Counted from the stretch's first letter, positions 1 to 7,783 are shown. The stretch: 11,021 nt of DNA from an uncultured Halieaceae bacterium (GCA_938045215.1 CALINF010000123.1:1-11021), one strand, 5' to 3'. The notes: generated from the sequence alone by a model not told the origin. Numbers and translations: made by a program.

Positions 1-498
1 GACTGGCGTTGGACCGTTGAAGTGAATCTCATGGGTGTGGTCTACGGTATTGAAAGCTTCCTACCGGGAATGCGCGATTCGGGCGAGTCTTGCCACATCG
101 TCAACACTGCGTCCATGGCAGGGTTCATGGCAGCACCCGGCATGGGCTCCTACACTGCGACTAAATTTGCCGTAGTAGGCTACTCAGAGACACTGGAAGT
201 GGAGCTGTCCGACTACCCTATTGGAGTGTCGGTACTGTGTCCTGCCTGGGTGAAAACGCGCATCAACGAAAGCCGCAGAAACCATCCAGACGGACAGGGG
301 ATGTCAGTTGAAGAGTCTGATCGCGCGCGCGAAATCACCGCATTGATTGAGAACGAGGGCATGGAACCCAGCGAAATCGCCGACCTGGTTGTGCGTGGCG
401 TAGAGAACGATGAACTTTATCTGTTTTCCCATGCCGACTTCTGGCCACTGATGGAAAAGCGCCTGGAGAGGGTGAAAGCTGCCTATCCCAAGCCCTAG
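1..498 (+). CDS. Short-chain dehydrogenase/reductase (SDR), 3' part
   Basis: NAD(P)-dependent oxidoreductase of the classical SDR fold, probably cytoplasmic; substrate unknown. The reading frame is open from base 1, so the gene begins upstream and only the last 165 codons are present. The dinucleotide-binding TGxxxGxG segment is therefore missing from view. Visible are the conserved Asn of the NxxG element (N9 of the fragment), the catalytic Ser in NTAS (S38), and the YTATK motif with Tyr51 and Lys55. The Ser-to-Tyr spacing of 13 is the usual one. After the active site, CPAWVKT replaces the more common PGxVxT cofactor loop. The C-terminal part (about residues 100-165) is charged and has no membrane segment. 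It converges on the next gene with a 36-nt gap and no visible terminator. The family call is firm; the substrate cannot be read from the sequence. Confidence 0.92.
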   Translation, partial: DWRWTVEVNLMGVVYGIESFLPGMRDSGESCHIVNTASMAGFMAAPGMGSYTATKFAVVGYSETLEVELSDYPIGVSVLCPAWVKTRINESRRNHPDGQGMSVEESDRAREITALIENEGMEPSEIADLVVRGVENDELYLFSHADFWPLMEKRLERVKAAYPKP

Positions 499-534
499 GG
501 AAAACGCAGGAACTGAGCTTATAACGTCAATGTA

Positions 535-1080
535 TCAGCGTCCGCCCGCTCGGCTCCTGTTTCCAGATACTATGGGTCGCATAAGCTGGCGATTGTTGGT
601 GAGCCCCTGGTGCTGCAGGGGCGGTCTAACGATGGGGTGCTCTGGCTTAGGCTTGTAACCCGGGCGATGTGGGCCATAGTAATACCCAGAGCGTACGCCA
701 TACCCGGGAACAGGGGGGTAATACCCGTCGTATTCGGAGTTGGACTGCCCGCTGCCGGTTGACGTAACTGCGCTATTGCGAGCATTGAGTTCTTTCATTT
801 CTGCGCGGTGTTTTTCTCGCTCGCGGCGGTCAGCCGCCATGCGATCTGTGGTCTCACGCATATCCTCTAATGCCTGCTGTTGCTCGCCAGTAGGCTGTGG
901 ATCCGGGACATTCACCTGTAGCTCTTGCGTTTCCTTGGCATCAGCAGGAGGCGAGTCTGAGAACGTCACATTGCCGTCCTCATCGACAGACTTATACACC
1001 GTTTGCCCCTGCGCCCATACCAACCCATACGTCCAGGTCAGGCACATCACCAACATCGCGCTAATTGTCTTCGCTTTCAT
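535..1080 (-). CDS. Secreted DUF4124-domain protein with Tyr/Gly/Pro-rich tail
   Basis: Exported protein of unknown function, 181 aa. Residues 1-23 form a signal peptide: MKAK, a hydrophobic core, then VWA before the predicted cleavage at Gln24. Residues about 27-60 match the DUF4124 pattern (VYKSVDEDGNVTFSDSPP), a small beta-rich domain found at the N-terminus of many gammaproteobacterial envelope proteins. Residues about 65-100 are Glu/Arg/Lys-rich and probably helical or coiled coil. Residues about 117-145 are rich in Tyr, Gly and Pro, and the end is basic. An upstream GTG/ATG-type start at 1146 is possible, but I chose 1080. The signal peptide begins there, GGGAGGG lies 5 nt upstream, and a TATACT-like -10 element lies between the two starts. 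It appears to be a single-gene transcript. Confidence 0.85.
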   Translation of the reverse strand: MKAKTISAMLVMCLTWTYGLVWAQGQTVYKSVDEDGNVTFSDSPPADAKETQELQVNVPDPQPTGEQQQALEDMRETTDRMAADRREREKHRAEMKELNARNSAVTSTGSGQSNSEYDGYYPPVPGYGVRSGYYYGPHRPGYKPKPEHPIVRPPLQHQGLTNNRQLMRPIVSGNRSRAGGR

Positions 1081-1085
1081 TGGAG

Positions 1086-1092
1086 CCCTCCC
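1086..1092 (-). promoter_or_regulatory. Ribosome binding site that decides the DUF4124 gene start
   Basis: On the minus strand GGGAGGG stands 5 nt before the ATG at 1080. It is a near-ideal Shine-Dalgarno sequence, and it favours this start, which begins with a signal peptide, over the longer frame opening at 1146. Confidence 0.75.
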
Positions 1093-1125
1093 AGAGCAAA
1101 TCCTTCGGCCGATCCTCCAATTTTG

Positions 1126-1131
1126 AGTATA
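1126..1131 (-). promoter_or_regulatory. Candidate -10 element for the DUF4124 gene
   Basis: The minus strand reads TATACT, five of six matches to the sigma-70 -10 consensus, about 45 nt before the chosen start. The best -35 candidate is TTGGTC at 1151-1156, with a long 19-nt spacer, so the promoter call is tentative. GACCAAA occurs twice nearby (1132-1138 and 1151-1157). Confidence 0.3.
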
Positions 1132-1267
1132 GACCAAAGGGGCCAATCAAGACCAAAACTGGGAGACCGATCAAGAGCCCAGCGCATATCCGCTAGTTTC
1201 CTATAAGCACTGTACGCGACAGCGAGGATTCGGGCGATGCGTGTATAGATACTCTAGCGTTCTGCCA

Positions 1268-1302
1268 AGTAAGAATAGCAAGGGGCGCTGTTGCACCCCT
1301 TG
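1268..1302 (-). terminator. Rho-independent-type terminator of the hydratase/dehydrogenase gene
   Basis: Bases 1279-1302 form a hairpin: a 7-bp stem CAAGGGG/CCCCTTG, one mismatch, two further GC pairs and a 4-nt loop. Read on the minus strand, it starts 25 nt after the stop codon at 1328 and is followed by the T-rich stretch CTATTCTTACTT (1268-1279). This fits a terminator for the 1328-3400 gene. The T-tract is interrupted, so its efficiency may be modest. The rest of the gap 1147-1267 shows no gene. Confidence 0.7.
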
Positions 1303-1327
1303 TCTCTGTGAAGATGATTCAAGATTT

Positions 1328-3400
1328 TCAGTTCAGCGAGGAAAAGTTCTTGCCCTCCTGCGCAAGACGCACCATCAGCGGTGACGGCTCCCAGCTGGCG
1401 TCCCCAGTCATCTCCTGATACTTACGCAGCGTGGTAATCACTTCATCCAGCCCGATACTATCGGCATAATGCATGGGGCCACCACGGTAGACCGGCCAAC
1501 CATAGCCGTAAACCCAGGTAACATCGATGTCGCTGGCTCGGATGGCAATGCCCTCCTCCAGTATCTTCGCGCCTTCATTGATCATGGGGTAAATACATCG
1601 CTGCAGAATTTCTTCTTCCGAGATATCTCTCAACGTTTTACCTTGCTCTGCGGCAAATTCCCGAATCAGCTTTTCAACGACAGGCGACGGATTAGGATTG
1701 CGCTTCTCATCATAGTCGTAGAAACCCGCTCCGGTTTTCTGACCGCGACGATCCATCTCACAAAGTCTGTCACGAATGGTTTCACCCTTGGATGTCTCAG
1801 CACTCCAGCCAATATCAAGGCCAGCTAAGTCGCTCATCTGGAACGCGCCCATGGGCATGCCAAACTCAACCAGCACCTTGTCAACCTCATGCGGCATAGC
1901 GCCCTCTAGGATCAACTGGTTAGCCTGTGTCTGGCGCGGGAAAAGTATGCGATTACCCACGAAGCCCGGACACACACCCACGAGTACGGCCACTTTCTTA
2001 ATGCGCTTGGCAAAGCTCATACAGGTTTTGATCACGTCTTTACCCGTTGCGTCTCCACGAACGATTTCCAATAACTTCATAACGTTGGCGGGGGAAAAGA
2101 AGTGCAGGCCGATTACCGATTCAGGACGCGACGTTGCCGAGGCAATCTCGTTAACGTCCAGCGCCGATGTGTTCGATGCCAGAATCGCTCCCGGTTTAGC
2201 GATCTTGTCGAGTCTGGAGAAAATGTCTTTCTTGAGATCCATGTTCTCAAAGACGGCTTCGATTATCAGATCGCAATCGGCAAGATCATCAACGCTGAGT
2301 GAGCCTGTTATCAGGCCACAGCGCGTTTCTACATCATCCTGACTGATGCGGCCCTTGGCGGCCGTATTTTCGTAGTTCTTGCGGATAATGCCCAGCCCTC
2401 TATCCAATGCGTCCTGCTTGGTTTCAACAATGGTCACCGGAATACCGACATTCGCCATATTCATTGAGATACCGCCACCCATGGTGCCCGCGCCGATAAC
2501 ACCAACCTTTTTGATAGGTATCTCAGGCGTGTCACGCGGCACATCAGGCACTTTGCCGGCCTGGCGTTCGGCAAAAAAGAAGTACTGCTGGGCTCGCGAC
2601 TGGGGTCCACTCATCAATTCGCGAAACAGCTCGGCCTCCACGGCCATGCCTTCATCAAAAGGCAGGTTAACAGCCGCTTCAATACAGCGAATGTTGTACT
2701 CCGGCGCCAGGAAACCACGGGTTTTGCGCGCTATGCTCTTGCGAAAATCATCGAACAGGCTCGCATCGACCGCCAGCTTCGCGTCGCGGTCACGGACTCT
2801 CGACAGGGGGACGTTATCGGCAACCACTCGTCGCGCAAAACTGATGGCGCCCTCGCGCAGGTCACCCTCGACAATCTCATCAACCAAACCATCAGCATGC
2901 GCCTCGGCGGCGCCGATCTGGGCACCAGAGGTCATCATCGCCAACGCTTTGGCCGGACCCACCACACGCGGTAATCGCTGCGTACCACCGGCGCCTGGCA
3001 GCAGGCCCAGATTAACTTCCGGCAGGCCAAAACGCGCGCCGGTATCACTCACACGAAAATGACACACCAACGCGGTTTCCAGACCGCCGCCCAAAGCCGT
3101 GCCATGAATGGCGGCGATGATCGGCTTGCTGGCGTTCTCCATCAGTTCAAGCACCGGGTGCAGACCCGGCTCCTTGGGTGCACTGGCAAACTCAGTTATG
3201 TCGGCACCTGCAATGAATGTTCTACCGGCGCAGATCAGCACCATGGCTTTTACATCGTCGTTCGCCAGGCTCTGCTCCACTCCATCCTTGATGCCCTGGC
3301 GTACGCCCTGACTCAACGCGTTCACGGGTGGGTTGTTGATGGTAAGAACAGCGATGCCGTCCTCAATGCTCAGGTCGGCCATATCAGTTAATGCTGTCAT
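1328..3400 (-). CDS. Bifunctional enoyl-CoA hydratase / 3-hydroxyacyl-CoA dehydrogenase (FadJ/FadB/MFE1-like)
   Basis: Cytoplasmic beta-oxidation enzyme, 690 aa, expected to hydrate trans-2-enoyl-CoA and oxidise the resulting L-3-hydroxyacyl-CoA with NAD+. Residues about 8-190 are a crotonase domain. It has the oxyanion-hole elements IAGADI (63-68) and GGGLE, with catalytic Glu108 and Glu128 20 residues apart as in E. coli FadB. Residues about 297-475 are the NAD-binding domain with GAGTMG (303-308), and the dehydrogenase His433 and Glu445 sit in HFFSPANVMKLLE. Two C-terminal 3HCDH domains follow (about 477-570 and 600-690). The length is slightly below FadJ (about 714) and FadB (about 729), and the arrangement resembles peroxisomal multifunctional enzyme type 1. 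GGAGAA lies 8 nt before the ATG. No thiolase (fadA/fadI) lies next to it in this window, so the symbol is left blank. All key residues are present, so both activities should be intact. The chain-length preference is unknown. Confidence 0.95.
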   Translation of the reverse strand: MTALTDMADLSIEDGIAVLTINNPPVNALSQGVRQGIKDGVEQSLANDDVKAMVLICAGRTFIAGADITEFASAPKEPGLHPVLELMENASKPIIAAIHGTALGGGLETALVCHFRVSDTGARFGLPEVNLGLLPGAGGTQRLPRVVGPAKALAMMTSGAQIGAAEAHADGLVDEIVEGDLREGAISFARRVVADNVPLSRVRDRDAKLAVDASLFDDFRKSIARKTRGFLAPEYNIRCIEAAVNLPFDEGMAVEAELFRELMSGPQSRAQQYFFFAERQAGKVPDVPRDTPEIPIKKVGVIGAGTMGGGISMNMANVGIPVTIVETKQDALDRGLGIIRKNYENTAAKGRISQDDVETRCGLITGSLSVDDLADCDLIIEAVFENMDLKKDIFSRLDKIAKPGAILASNTSALDVNEIASATSRPESVIGLHFFSPANVMKLLEIVRGDATGKDVIKTCMSFAKRIKKVAVLVGVCPGFVGNRILFPRQTQANQLILEGAMPHEVDKVLVEFGMPMGAFQMSDLAGLDIGWSAETSKGETIRDRLCEMDRRGQKTGAGFYDYDEKRNPNPSPVVEKLIREFAAEQGKTLRDISEEEILQRCIYPMINEGAKILEEGIAIRASDIDVTWVYGYGWPVYRGGPMHYADSIGLDEVITTLRKYQEMTGDASWEPSPLMVRLAQEGKNFSSLN

Positions 3401-3637
3401 GTGCGGGCTTCTCCGTTATTTGAAGGAATTGTGTCTATCAATTGCCTGGATAGATTGTATTGGTCAATTTGGCGAGGCACAGTATAGGTCGATTCAGCGC
3501 TCACGTAACTAGCAGGCTACACACGCCCAAGGATAATAGGCTACTATTTGAACAATACCTCTGACTCGAACAAACGATGCGAGCAAGAACCCACTAATCG
3601 AAAACTATCGGCAATTTATAAGAAACGGGAGTTGATA
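3401..3637. other. Divergent intergenic region between the hydratase/dehydrogenase and amidohydrolase genes
   Basis: These 237 nt hold the 5' regions of two divergent genes and no convincing coding sequence. Weak promoter-like elements are visible: on the plus strand TTGGTC (3460-3465), 17 nt, then TATAGG (3483-3488), and a lone GATAAT at 3532-3537. On the minus strand there is TTGACC (3462-3467) without a good -10 partner. The heptamer AGGCTAC repeats at 3514-3520 and 3538-3544. I do not see a clear FadR- or PsrA-type operator. Confidence 0.4.
3627..3631 (+). promoter_or_regulatory. Ribosome binding site that decides the amidohydrolase start
   Basis: GGGAG stands 6 nt before ATG 3638. The frame stays open back to a TTG at 3548, but that codon has no Shine-Dalgarno sequence and the extra 30 residues are unlike the family N-terminus. 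Confidence 0.7.
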
Positions 3638-5380
3638 ATGCACGATCTGGTAATACGTAATGGCTTACTTGTGGACGGTACAGGCGAACCGGCCTATAGC
3701 GGAGATATCGCGATCGATGGCGATCGAATCACCCGAGTGGGCACTGTAACAGACGCTGGCAAGCAGGAAATCGATGCCAAGGGACACGTGGTCGCTCCCG
3801 GCTTTGTGGATGTCCACACGCACTATGACGGTCAGGCCACCTGGGACCAGGAAATGGCCCCATCCAGCTGGCACGGTGTCACTACGGTTGTCATGGGCAA
3901 CTGCGGTGTTGGTTTTGCACCTGCTGCTCCAGACAAGCACGACTGGCTGATTGGCCTCATGGAAGGTGTAGAGGACATTCCCGGTACCGCACTATCGGAA
4001 GGCTTGCCCTGGAACTGGGAGAGCTTCCCCGAGTACCTTGACGCGCTGGAGGAACTCCCCAGAACCGTTGATGTTGCGACCCATGTTCCCCACGGCCCGG
4101 TGAGAGCCTACGTTATGGGTGAGCGCGGAGCCCGTGATGAGAAGCCCACAGATGCAGAGATAGAGGCGATGTCACGCATTGTGGAAGACGGTTTGCGTGC
4201 TGGCGCGCTCGGTTTCTCCAGTTCACGTACTATCTTGCACCGCTCAATTGACGGCGAATTGGTACCAGGCACATCGGCGACCAAGGAAGAACTGATAGGC
4301 ATAGGTCGAGCTATGGGCCGCGTCGGCTATGGCGTATTTGAAATTGCCTCCGATCTGGAGCCGGAGTGGAAGGAGTTTGAATGGATGGGCGCCTTGAGTC
4401 GGGAAACCGGACTGCCGGTCACCTTTGCCGCCCTGCAGTCGCTGGCTAAGGCCATACCTCTGGAGAAACAGATCGAGGAGATGGAAAAGCAAAACGCACA
4501 AGGCGCCAACATCGTGGCGCAACTCGCTTTGCGCGGTAATGGCATCGTTATGGCCTGGCGCGGCACGGTTCACCCCTTTGTGCGTCATCCCAGTTGGATG
4601 GCAATAGCTGAGCAGAGCTGGGAAGAGCAGTACGCAAAACTGCAGGACCCGGCTTTCAAGGCACAGCTGCTTAGCGAGACCAGTGAAATGCCCGAGCAGC
4701 CTGACCTGATCCCGATTATTACTATTGTCACCCAGGGCTGGCCTATGCAGTACCAGATGGACGATGGTTTCAATTACGAGCCACAGGCCGATGAAAGTAT
4801 CGCTGCGCGTGCCCAGGCAGCCGGTGTTAGCGGCGCCGAGTACGTTTACGACCTGATGATGAGCGATGAGGGAAAAGGCTTTGTCTATCTACCGATCCTG
4901 AACTACGTCGATGGCAACCTCGACTTTCTGGAGCCACTGCAGCAACGAGAAGACACGGTGAACTCACTGTCTGATGGTGGCGCACACTGTGGCACTATTT
5001 GCGACGCTGCGTCGCCAACCTTCATGCTGGAGCACTGGGTGCGCGACCGCGCTCGTGGCAAGATCACGCTGGAGAATGCAATCAAGCGGCAGTGCCGCGA
5101 CACCGCACGACTCTATGGACTCAACGATCGCGGCGTGCTCAAGCCCGGCTATCTGGCCGACATCAACGTGATTGATATGGACAACATCAAGCTGGGTAAA
5201 CCGTGGCTGGCGTTTGACCTACCCGCCGGTGGCAAGCGCTTGCTACAAAAGGCGGTGGGTTACGACTACACGATCAAGTCAGGAGAGGTCACTTTCGAAA
5301 ACGGTGTACTGCGTGATGCCCGCCCCGGCGGCCTGATTCGCGGCCCTCAAGAGGTTGAGGACATACAACTGGCAGGCTAG
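3638..5380 (+). CDS. Amidohydrolase of the N-acyl-D-amino-acid deacylase (D-aminoacylase) family
   Basis: Metal-dependent hydrolase, 580 aa, probably cytoplasmic (no signal peptide). Family members remove the acyl group from N-acyl-D-amino acids, but the substrate here is unproven. The N-terminal beta-sandwich strand (LVIRNGLLVDGTG, then GDIAIDGDRI) leads into the TIM barrel with VDVHTHYD (His60, His62). Cys89 in GNCG lies 29 residues after His60, the spacing of His67 and Cys96 in Alcaligenes D-aminoacylase. Asp446 in LSDGGAH matches the catalytic Asp. The C-terminus closes the sandwich (GVLKPGYLADINVID, 499-513). Oddly, where classical enzymes have metal-binding His220 and His250 (HxRxE and SHxK), this one reads VFEIASDL (233-240) and VTFAALQS (261-268). 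It is therefore a divergent subgroup. A different N-acyl, cyclic amide or ester substrate is possible. The next gene, a permease, follows on the same strand after 170 nt. Confidence 0.88.
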   Translation: MHDLVIRNGLLVDGTGEPAYSGDIAIDGDRITRVGTVTDAGKQEIDAKGHVVAPGFVDVHTHYDGQATWDQEMAPSSWHGVTTVVMGNCGVGFAPAAPDKHDWLIGLMEGVEDIPGTALSEGLPWNWESFPEYLDALEELPRTVDVATHVPHGPVRAYVMGERGARDEKPTDAEIEAMSRIVEDGLRAGALGFSSSRTILHRSIDGELVPGTSATKEELIGIGRAMGRVGYGVFEIASDLEPEWKEFEWMGALSRETGLPVTFAALQSLAKAIPLEKQIEEMEKQNAQGANIVAQLALRGNGIVMAWRGTVHPFVRHPSWMAIAEQSWEEQYAKLQDPAFKAQLLSETSEMPEQPDLIPIITIVTQGWPMQYQMDDGFNYEPQADESIAARAQAAGVSGAEYVYDLMMSDEGKGFVYLPILNYVDGNLDFLEPLQQREDTVNSLSDGGAHCGTICDAASPTFMLEHWVRDRARGKITLENAIKRQCRDTARLYGLNDRGVLKPGYLADINVIDMDNIKLGKPWLAFDLPAGGKRLLQKAVGYDYTIKSGEVTFENGVLRDARPGGLIRGPQEVEDIQLAG

Positions 5381-5550
5381 TCACTGCCGGTAAAACGCAT
5401 CTAATACGCTGCCTTGCGGATCACCTGTGTCGTGATTCGTTAGCGCAGCAAAATGCGGCGCATCAACTCTCCTTACCCCAGACCCAGCACATCAACTCTG
5501 CGCTGCTCTGTTCACTCTTTTCCTAGCCATTCAATCAAAGGGAAGCGGCG
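5381..5550 (+). other. Spacer between amidohydrolase and DUF819 genes
   Basis: 170 nt with no supported gene. It contains a 10-bp exact direct repeat, CATCAACTCT, at 5461-5470 and 5490-5499 (29 bp apart), and the ribosome binding site AAAGGGA just before the next ATG. I see no strong terminator hairpin, so read-through from the amidohydrolase gene is possible. Confidence 0.4.
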
Positions 5551-6705
5551 ATGCAGGACCCTCTTTTCATTCTATGCATCATTCTCCTGGCGGCAGCGTT
5601 GGCTGAATGGTTGTCAGGGAAAGCGTTTTTTCGCCACTTCGGCGGTGCACTGATCGTGATCGTCATTGTCGCGGTTCTGGCGAACATCGGCGTGGTACCC
5701 ACATTCGCCAATGCCCCGCCAGTGTATGGCCACTTGCTGAGCGTCGGCGCACCTGTCTCTATTTTTCTGCTACTACTTAATATTCACTTGCCGGCATTGG
5801 CCAAAGCGGGCGGTCCCATGCTACTGGCTTTTGGTTTGGGGGGCGTTGGCACAGTGGTAGGCGTAACTGTGAGTGCCTGGATAACAGGCTCATCGCAATG
5901 GCTGGGTGAATTCGCCGCGCCCTTTACCGGCATGTTTGTCGCCACGTATACCGGTGGTGGCGCTAATTTTAACGCGCTGGCGCTCCACTACAACGTGATG
6001 GAACAGGGAGTTCTCTTTGCTGGCGCAAATGCGGTAGACAACCTGGTGACTGCGATCTGGATGGGGTCGCTACTGGTGTTGCCGGCTATCCTGCGTCGGC
6101 TGGCTCCAAATCGTACGCCCCATAAAACCTTCGACGCGAAGGAGGATGATGCTAACCCTGATCGTACTGAACCGCGACCCAGCCTGTTCAGCCTCTCGGT
6201 ATTACTGGCAATGGCCTTGTCGGCGCACTGGCTGTCGCTGATGCTGGCGCAGCTGATATCTGGTCTGGGCATGAATGTACCGTCCGTGCTGATACTGACA
6301 ACAATTGCGCTAGTGGCCGCACAGTTTCGCTGGGTGCGTCAATTGGAGGGCGCGCAAATGCTTGGCACCTATGGCGCTTATCTGTTTCTGGCCGTGATCG
6401 GTGCGTTTTGTGACCTTTCCGCCCTTGCCGGCCTGGGCACACTTGGCTTGCAGCTGCTGGCCTTTGTCGGGCTGGCTGTCGCCATTCATGGCGCTGTGGT
6501 TTTTGGTATCGGGCTTGCAACCAAAATGGACCCCGATCTGCTGGCTGTGGCATCGACTGCCAACGTCGGTGGCGCCACCACAGTTATGCCACTGGCCCGC
6601 AGTCTGGGCCGTAACGAGCTGTTGCTTCCCGGCATTCTGGTGGGCAGCCTCGGTAATGCGCTGGGCACCTATCTGGGGTTTGCCATTGTCAGCTTGATGA
6701 GTTAA
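5551..6705 (+). CDS. DUF819 family integral membrane protein (YjcL-like)
   Basis: Polytopic inner-membrane protein, 384 aa, the usual length for DUF819. The molecular function is uncharacterised; a transporter role is commonly suspected. Roughly ten hydrophobic segments are seen, starting at residues 5-20, 33-50, 60-78, 88-110 and 122-134. A charged cytoplasmic-type loop (about 183-210, with KEDDANPDRTEPRP) divides two halves. Each half carries a Gly-rich helix-breaking motif: TYTGGGANFNALA (132-144) and ASTANVGGATTVMPLA (334-349). This suggests an internally duplicated fold with paired re-entrant or discontinuous helices, as in many secondary transporters. AAAGGGA lies about 6 nt before the ATG. 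The gene follows the amidohydrolase on the same strand and could import its substrate or export a product. That link is inference from position only. Confidence 0.88.
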   Translation: MQDPLFILCIILLAAALAEWLSGKAFFRHFGGALIVIVIVAVLANIGVVPTFANAPPVYGHLLSVGAPVSIFLLLLNIHLPALAKAGGPMLLAFGLGGVGTVVGVTVSAWITGSSQWLGEFAAPFTGMFVATYTGGGANFNALALHYNVMEQGVLFAGANAVDNLVTAIWMGSLLVLPAILRRLAPNRTPHKTFDAKEDDANPDRTEPRPSLFSLSVLLAMALSAHWLSLMLAQLISGLGMNVPSVLILTTIALVAAQFRWVRQLEGAQMLGTYGAYLFLAVIGAFCDLSALAGLGTLGLQLLAFVGLAVAIHGAVVFGIGLATKMDPDLLAVASTANVGGATTVMPLARSLGRNELLLPGILVGSLGNALGTYLGFAIVSLMS

Positions 6706-6805
6706 CTGAAAGCCACTCCAGCGCGCGCACCAGAGTCGGATTGTAAGACCATGGCTGGCTCAAAGCGGACAAAACTAACCGGGAAAATAGACGACTGCCT
6801 TAGCA

Positions 6806-7750
6806 TTAGTCCTGAAAAAGCGGGCGCATGCGGCGATCCAACCAATCCAATAAAAGTTGATTGGTCTCTGCCGGACGCTCCTGCTGAATCCAGTGACCAC
6901 ACGACAGCGTGTGCTCTTCCAGGTCGTGCACGAACTCGCCCATAAACGGGTTAGGCGGAACGAGGTCGTACTCGCCATAAATCATCATGGCAGGTTGGAT
7001 CACCTGCTGACTGAGTCCCTCGGTGGTTTCCCAATTGCGGGTGAAGTTGCAATACCAATTGCAGGGGCCGCGGAAACCGCCTTTTTTGAAGGCATCTACA
7101 AATACGGCGAACTCCGCCTCACTCATAATCAACTCACCCTGAGCACTCTGACGTTGCGCTATGTCAATGATATTGCGGCCGGAAGCGCCCATGTCGCCTG
7201 CCGTATCCCGCCAGATATCTGCCGTGTACATATTGCGCAGAAAGCCTTCAACATTGTTGTCAAAGGCCGCCACCGCAACACCTGGTTGGCGGTTGAAGTG
7301 CACGATGTAGTGCTGGGGGCCAAACTTTTCTTCCATGCGCGCCACCGGGTCAACCGTACGCGGCGCAAAGGGCACCGAGAGATTAGCTACGCCTGCGACT
7401 CTGTGTGGGTGTAACAGGGCGTGTTGCCAAACCATAATGGCACCCCAGTCATGACCCACGTATACCGCGCGTTCAATATCAAGAGCGTCAAGGAGAGCAA
7501 CATGATCTGCGCATAGATGATGAATATCATAGGCTTCTACAGGCTCTGGCTTATCAGAGTCGCCATAACCTCTCTGATCAGGCATGATCACTCTGTACCC
7601 CGCCGCGACCAGCGGCTCTACCTGATACCGCCAGGAATAGGCCAGTTCAGGCCAGCCATGCGCCAATACCACGGGTATGCCAGAGCCAGCCTCGTGCACT
7701 ACAAGCTCAATGCCATTAACTCTGATTTTCCGTCCCGCTGGAAATGCCAT
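6806..7750 (-). CDS. Epoxide hydrolase-like alpha/beta hydrolase
   Basis: Soluble alpha/beta hydrolase, 314 aa, no signal peptide. It is predicted to open epoxides to vicinal diols through an Asp-ester intermediate. Visible residues: oxyanion motif HGWP (31-34), DQRGYGDSD (58-66), nucleophile Asp101 in GHDWGA, acid Asp262 in GEYD, and base His286 in CGHW. Cap-domain tyrosines are Tyr148 and Tyr233. The offsets from the nucleophile (47, 132, 161, 185) closely match human soluble epoxide hydrolase (Asp335, Tyr383, Tyr466, Asp496, His524), which separates it from haloalkane dehalogenases and esterases. The start has a modest AGGT site 8 nt upstream. It lies 33 nt behind the lipoprotein metallo-hydrolase on the same strand, so the two are probably co-transcribed. 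The substrate is unknown; fatty-acid epoxides or xenobiotic epoxides are both possible. Confidence 0.92.
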   Translation of the reverse strand: MAFPAGRKIRVNGIELVVHEAGSGIPVVLAHGWPELAYSWRYQVEPLVAAGYRVIMPDQRGYGDSDKPEPVEAYDIHHLCADHVALLDALDIERAVYVGHDWGAIMVWQHALLHPHRVAGVANLSVPFAPRTVDPVARMEEKFGPQHYIVHFNRQPGVAVAAFDNNVEGFLRNMYTADIWRDTAGDMGASGRNIIDIAQRQSAQGELIMSEAEFAVFVDAFKKGGFRGPCNWYCNFTRNWETTEGLSQQVIQPAMMIYGEYDLVPPNPFMGEFVHDLEEHTLSCGHWIQQERPAETNQLLLDWLDRRMRPLFQD

Positions 7751-7783
7751 ACGCTATGACCTGCCGTTACTCGTTATGGGGTA

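Noticed and set aside
603..622. GC-rich hairpin with a 7-bp stem (GCCCCTG/CAGGGGC) and 6-nt loop
   Set aside because: It lies inside the coding sequence of the DUF4124 protein and is not followed by a T-tract on either strand, so it is not called a terminator.
1081..1146. 22-residue N-terminal extension of the DUF4124 protein
   Set aside because: It would bury the signal peptide and spans a candidate -10 element; the start at 1080 has a strong ribosome site.
2379..3062. Long open frame (227 aa) on the plus strand opposite the hydratase/dehydrogenase gene
   Set aside because: It is antisense to a gene with complete catalytic motifs, its product has no recognisable domain, and its Ser/Arg/Pro-rich composition is typical of a shadow frame. 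The same applies to 1776-2342.
3548..3637. TTG-initiated N-terminal extension of the amidohydrolase
   Set aside because: It has no ribosome binding site and adds a polar 30-residue stretch unlike the family; the ATG at 3638 has GGGAG at ideal spacing.
6706..6805. Possible bidirectional terminator between convergent DUF819 and epoxide hydrolase genes
   Set aside because: I could not find a stable stem followed by a T-run on either strand in these 100 nt.
6857..7414. Open frame of 185 aa on the plus strand
   Set aside because: It lies antisense within the epoxide hydrolase gene, which has all expected catalytic residues; no independent ribosome site or family match is seen.
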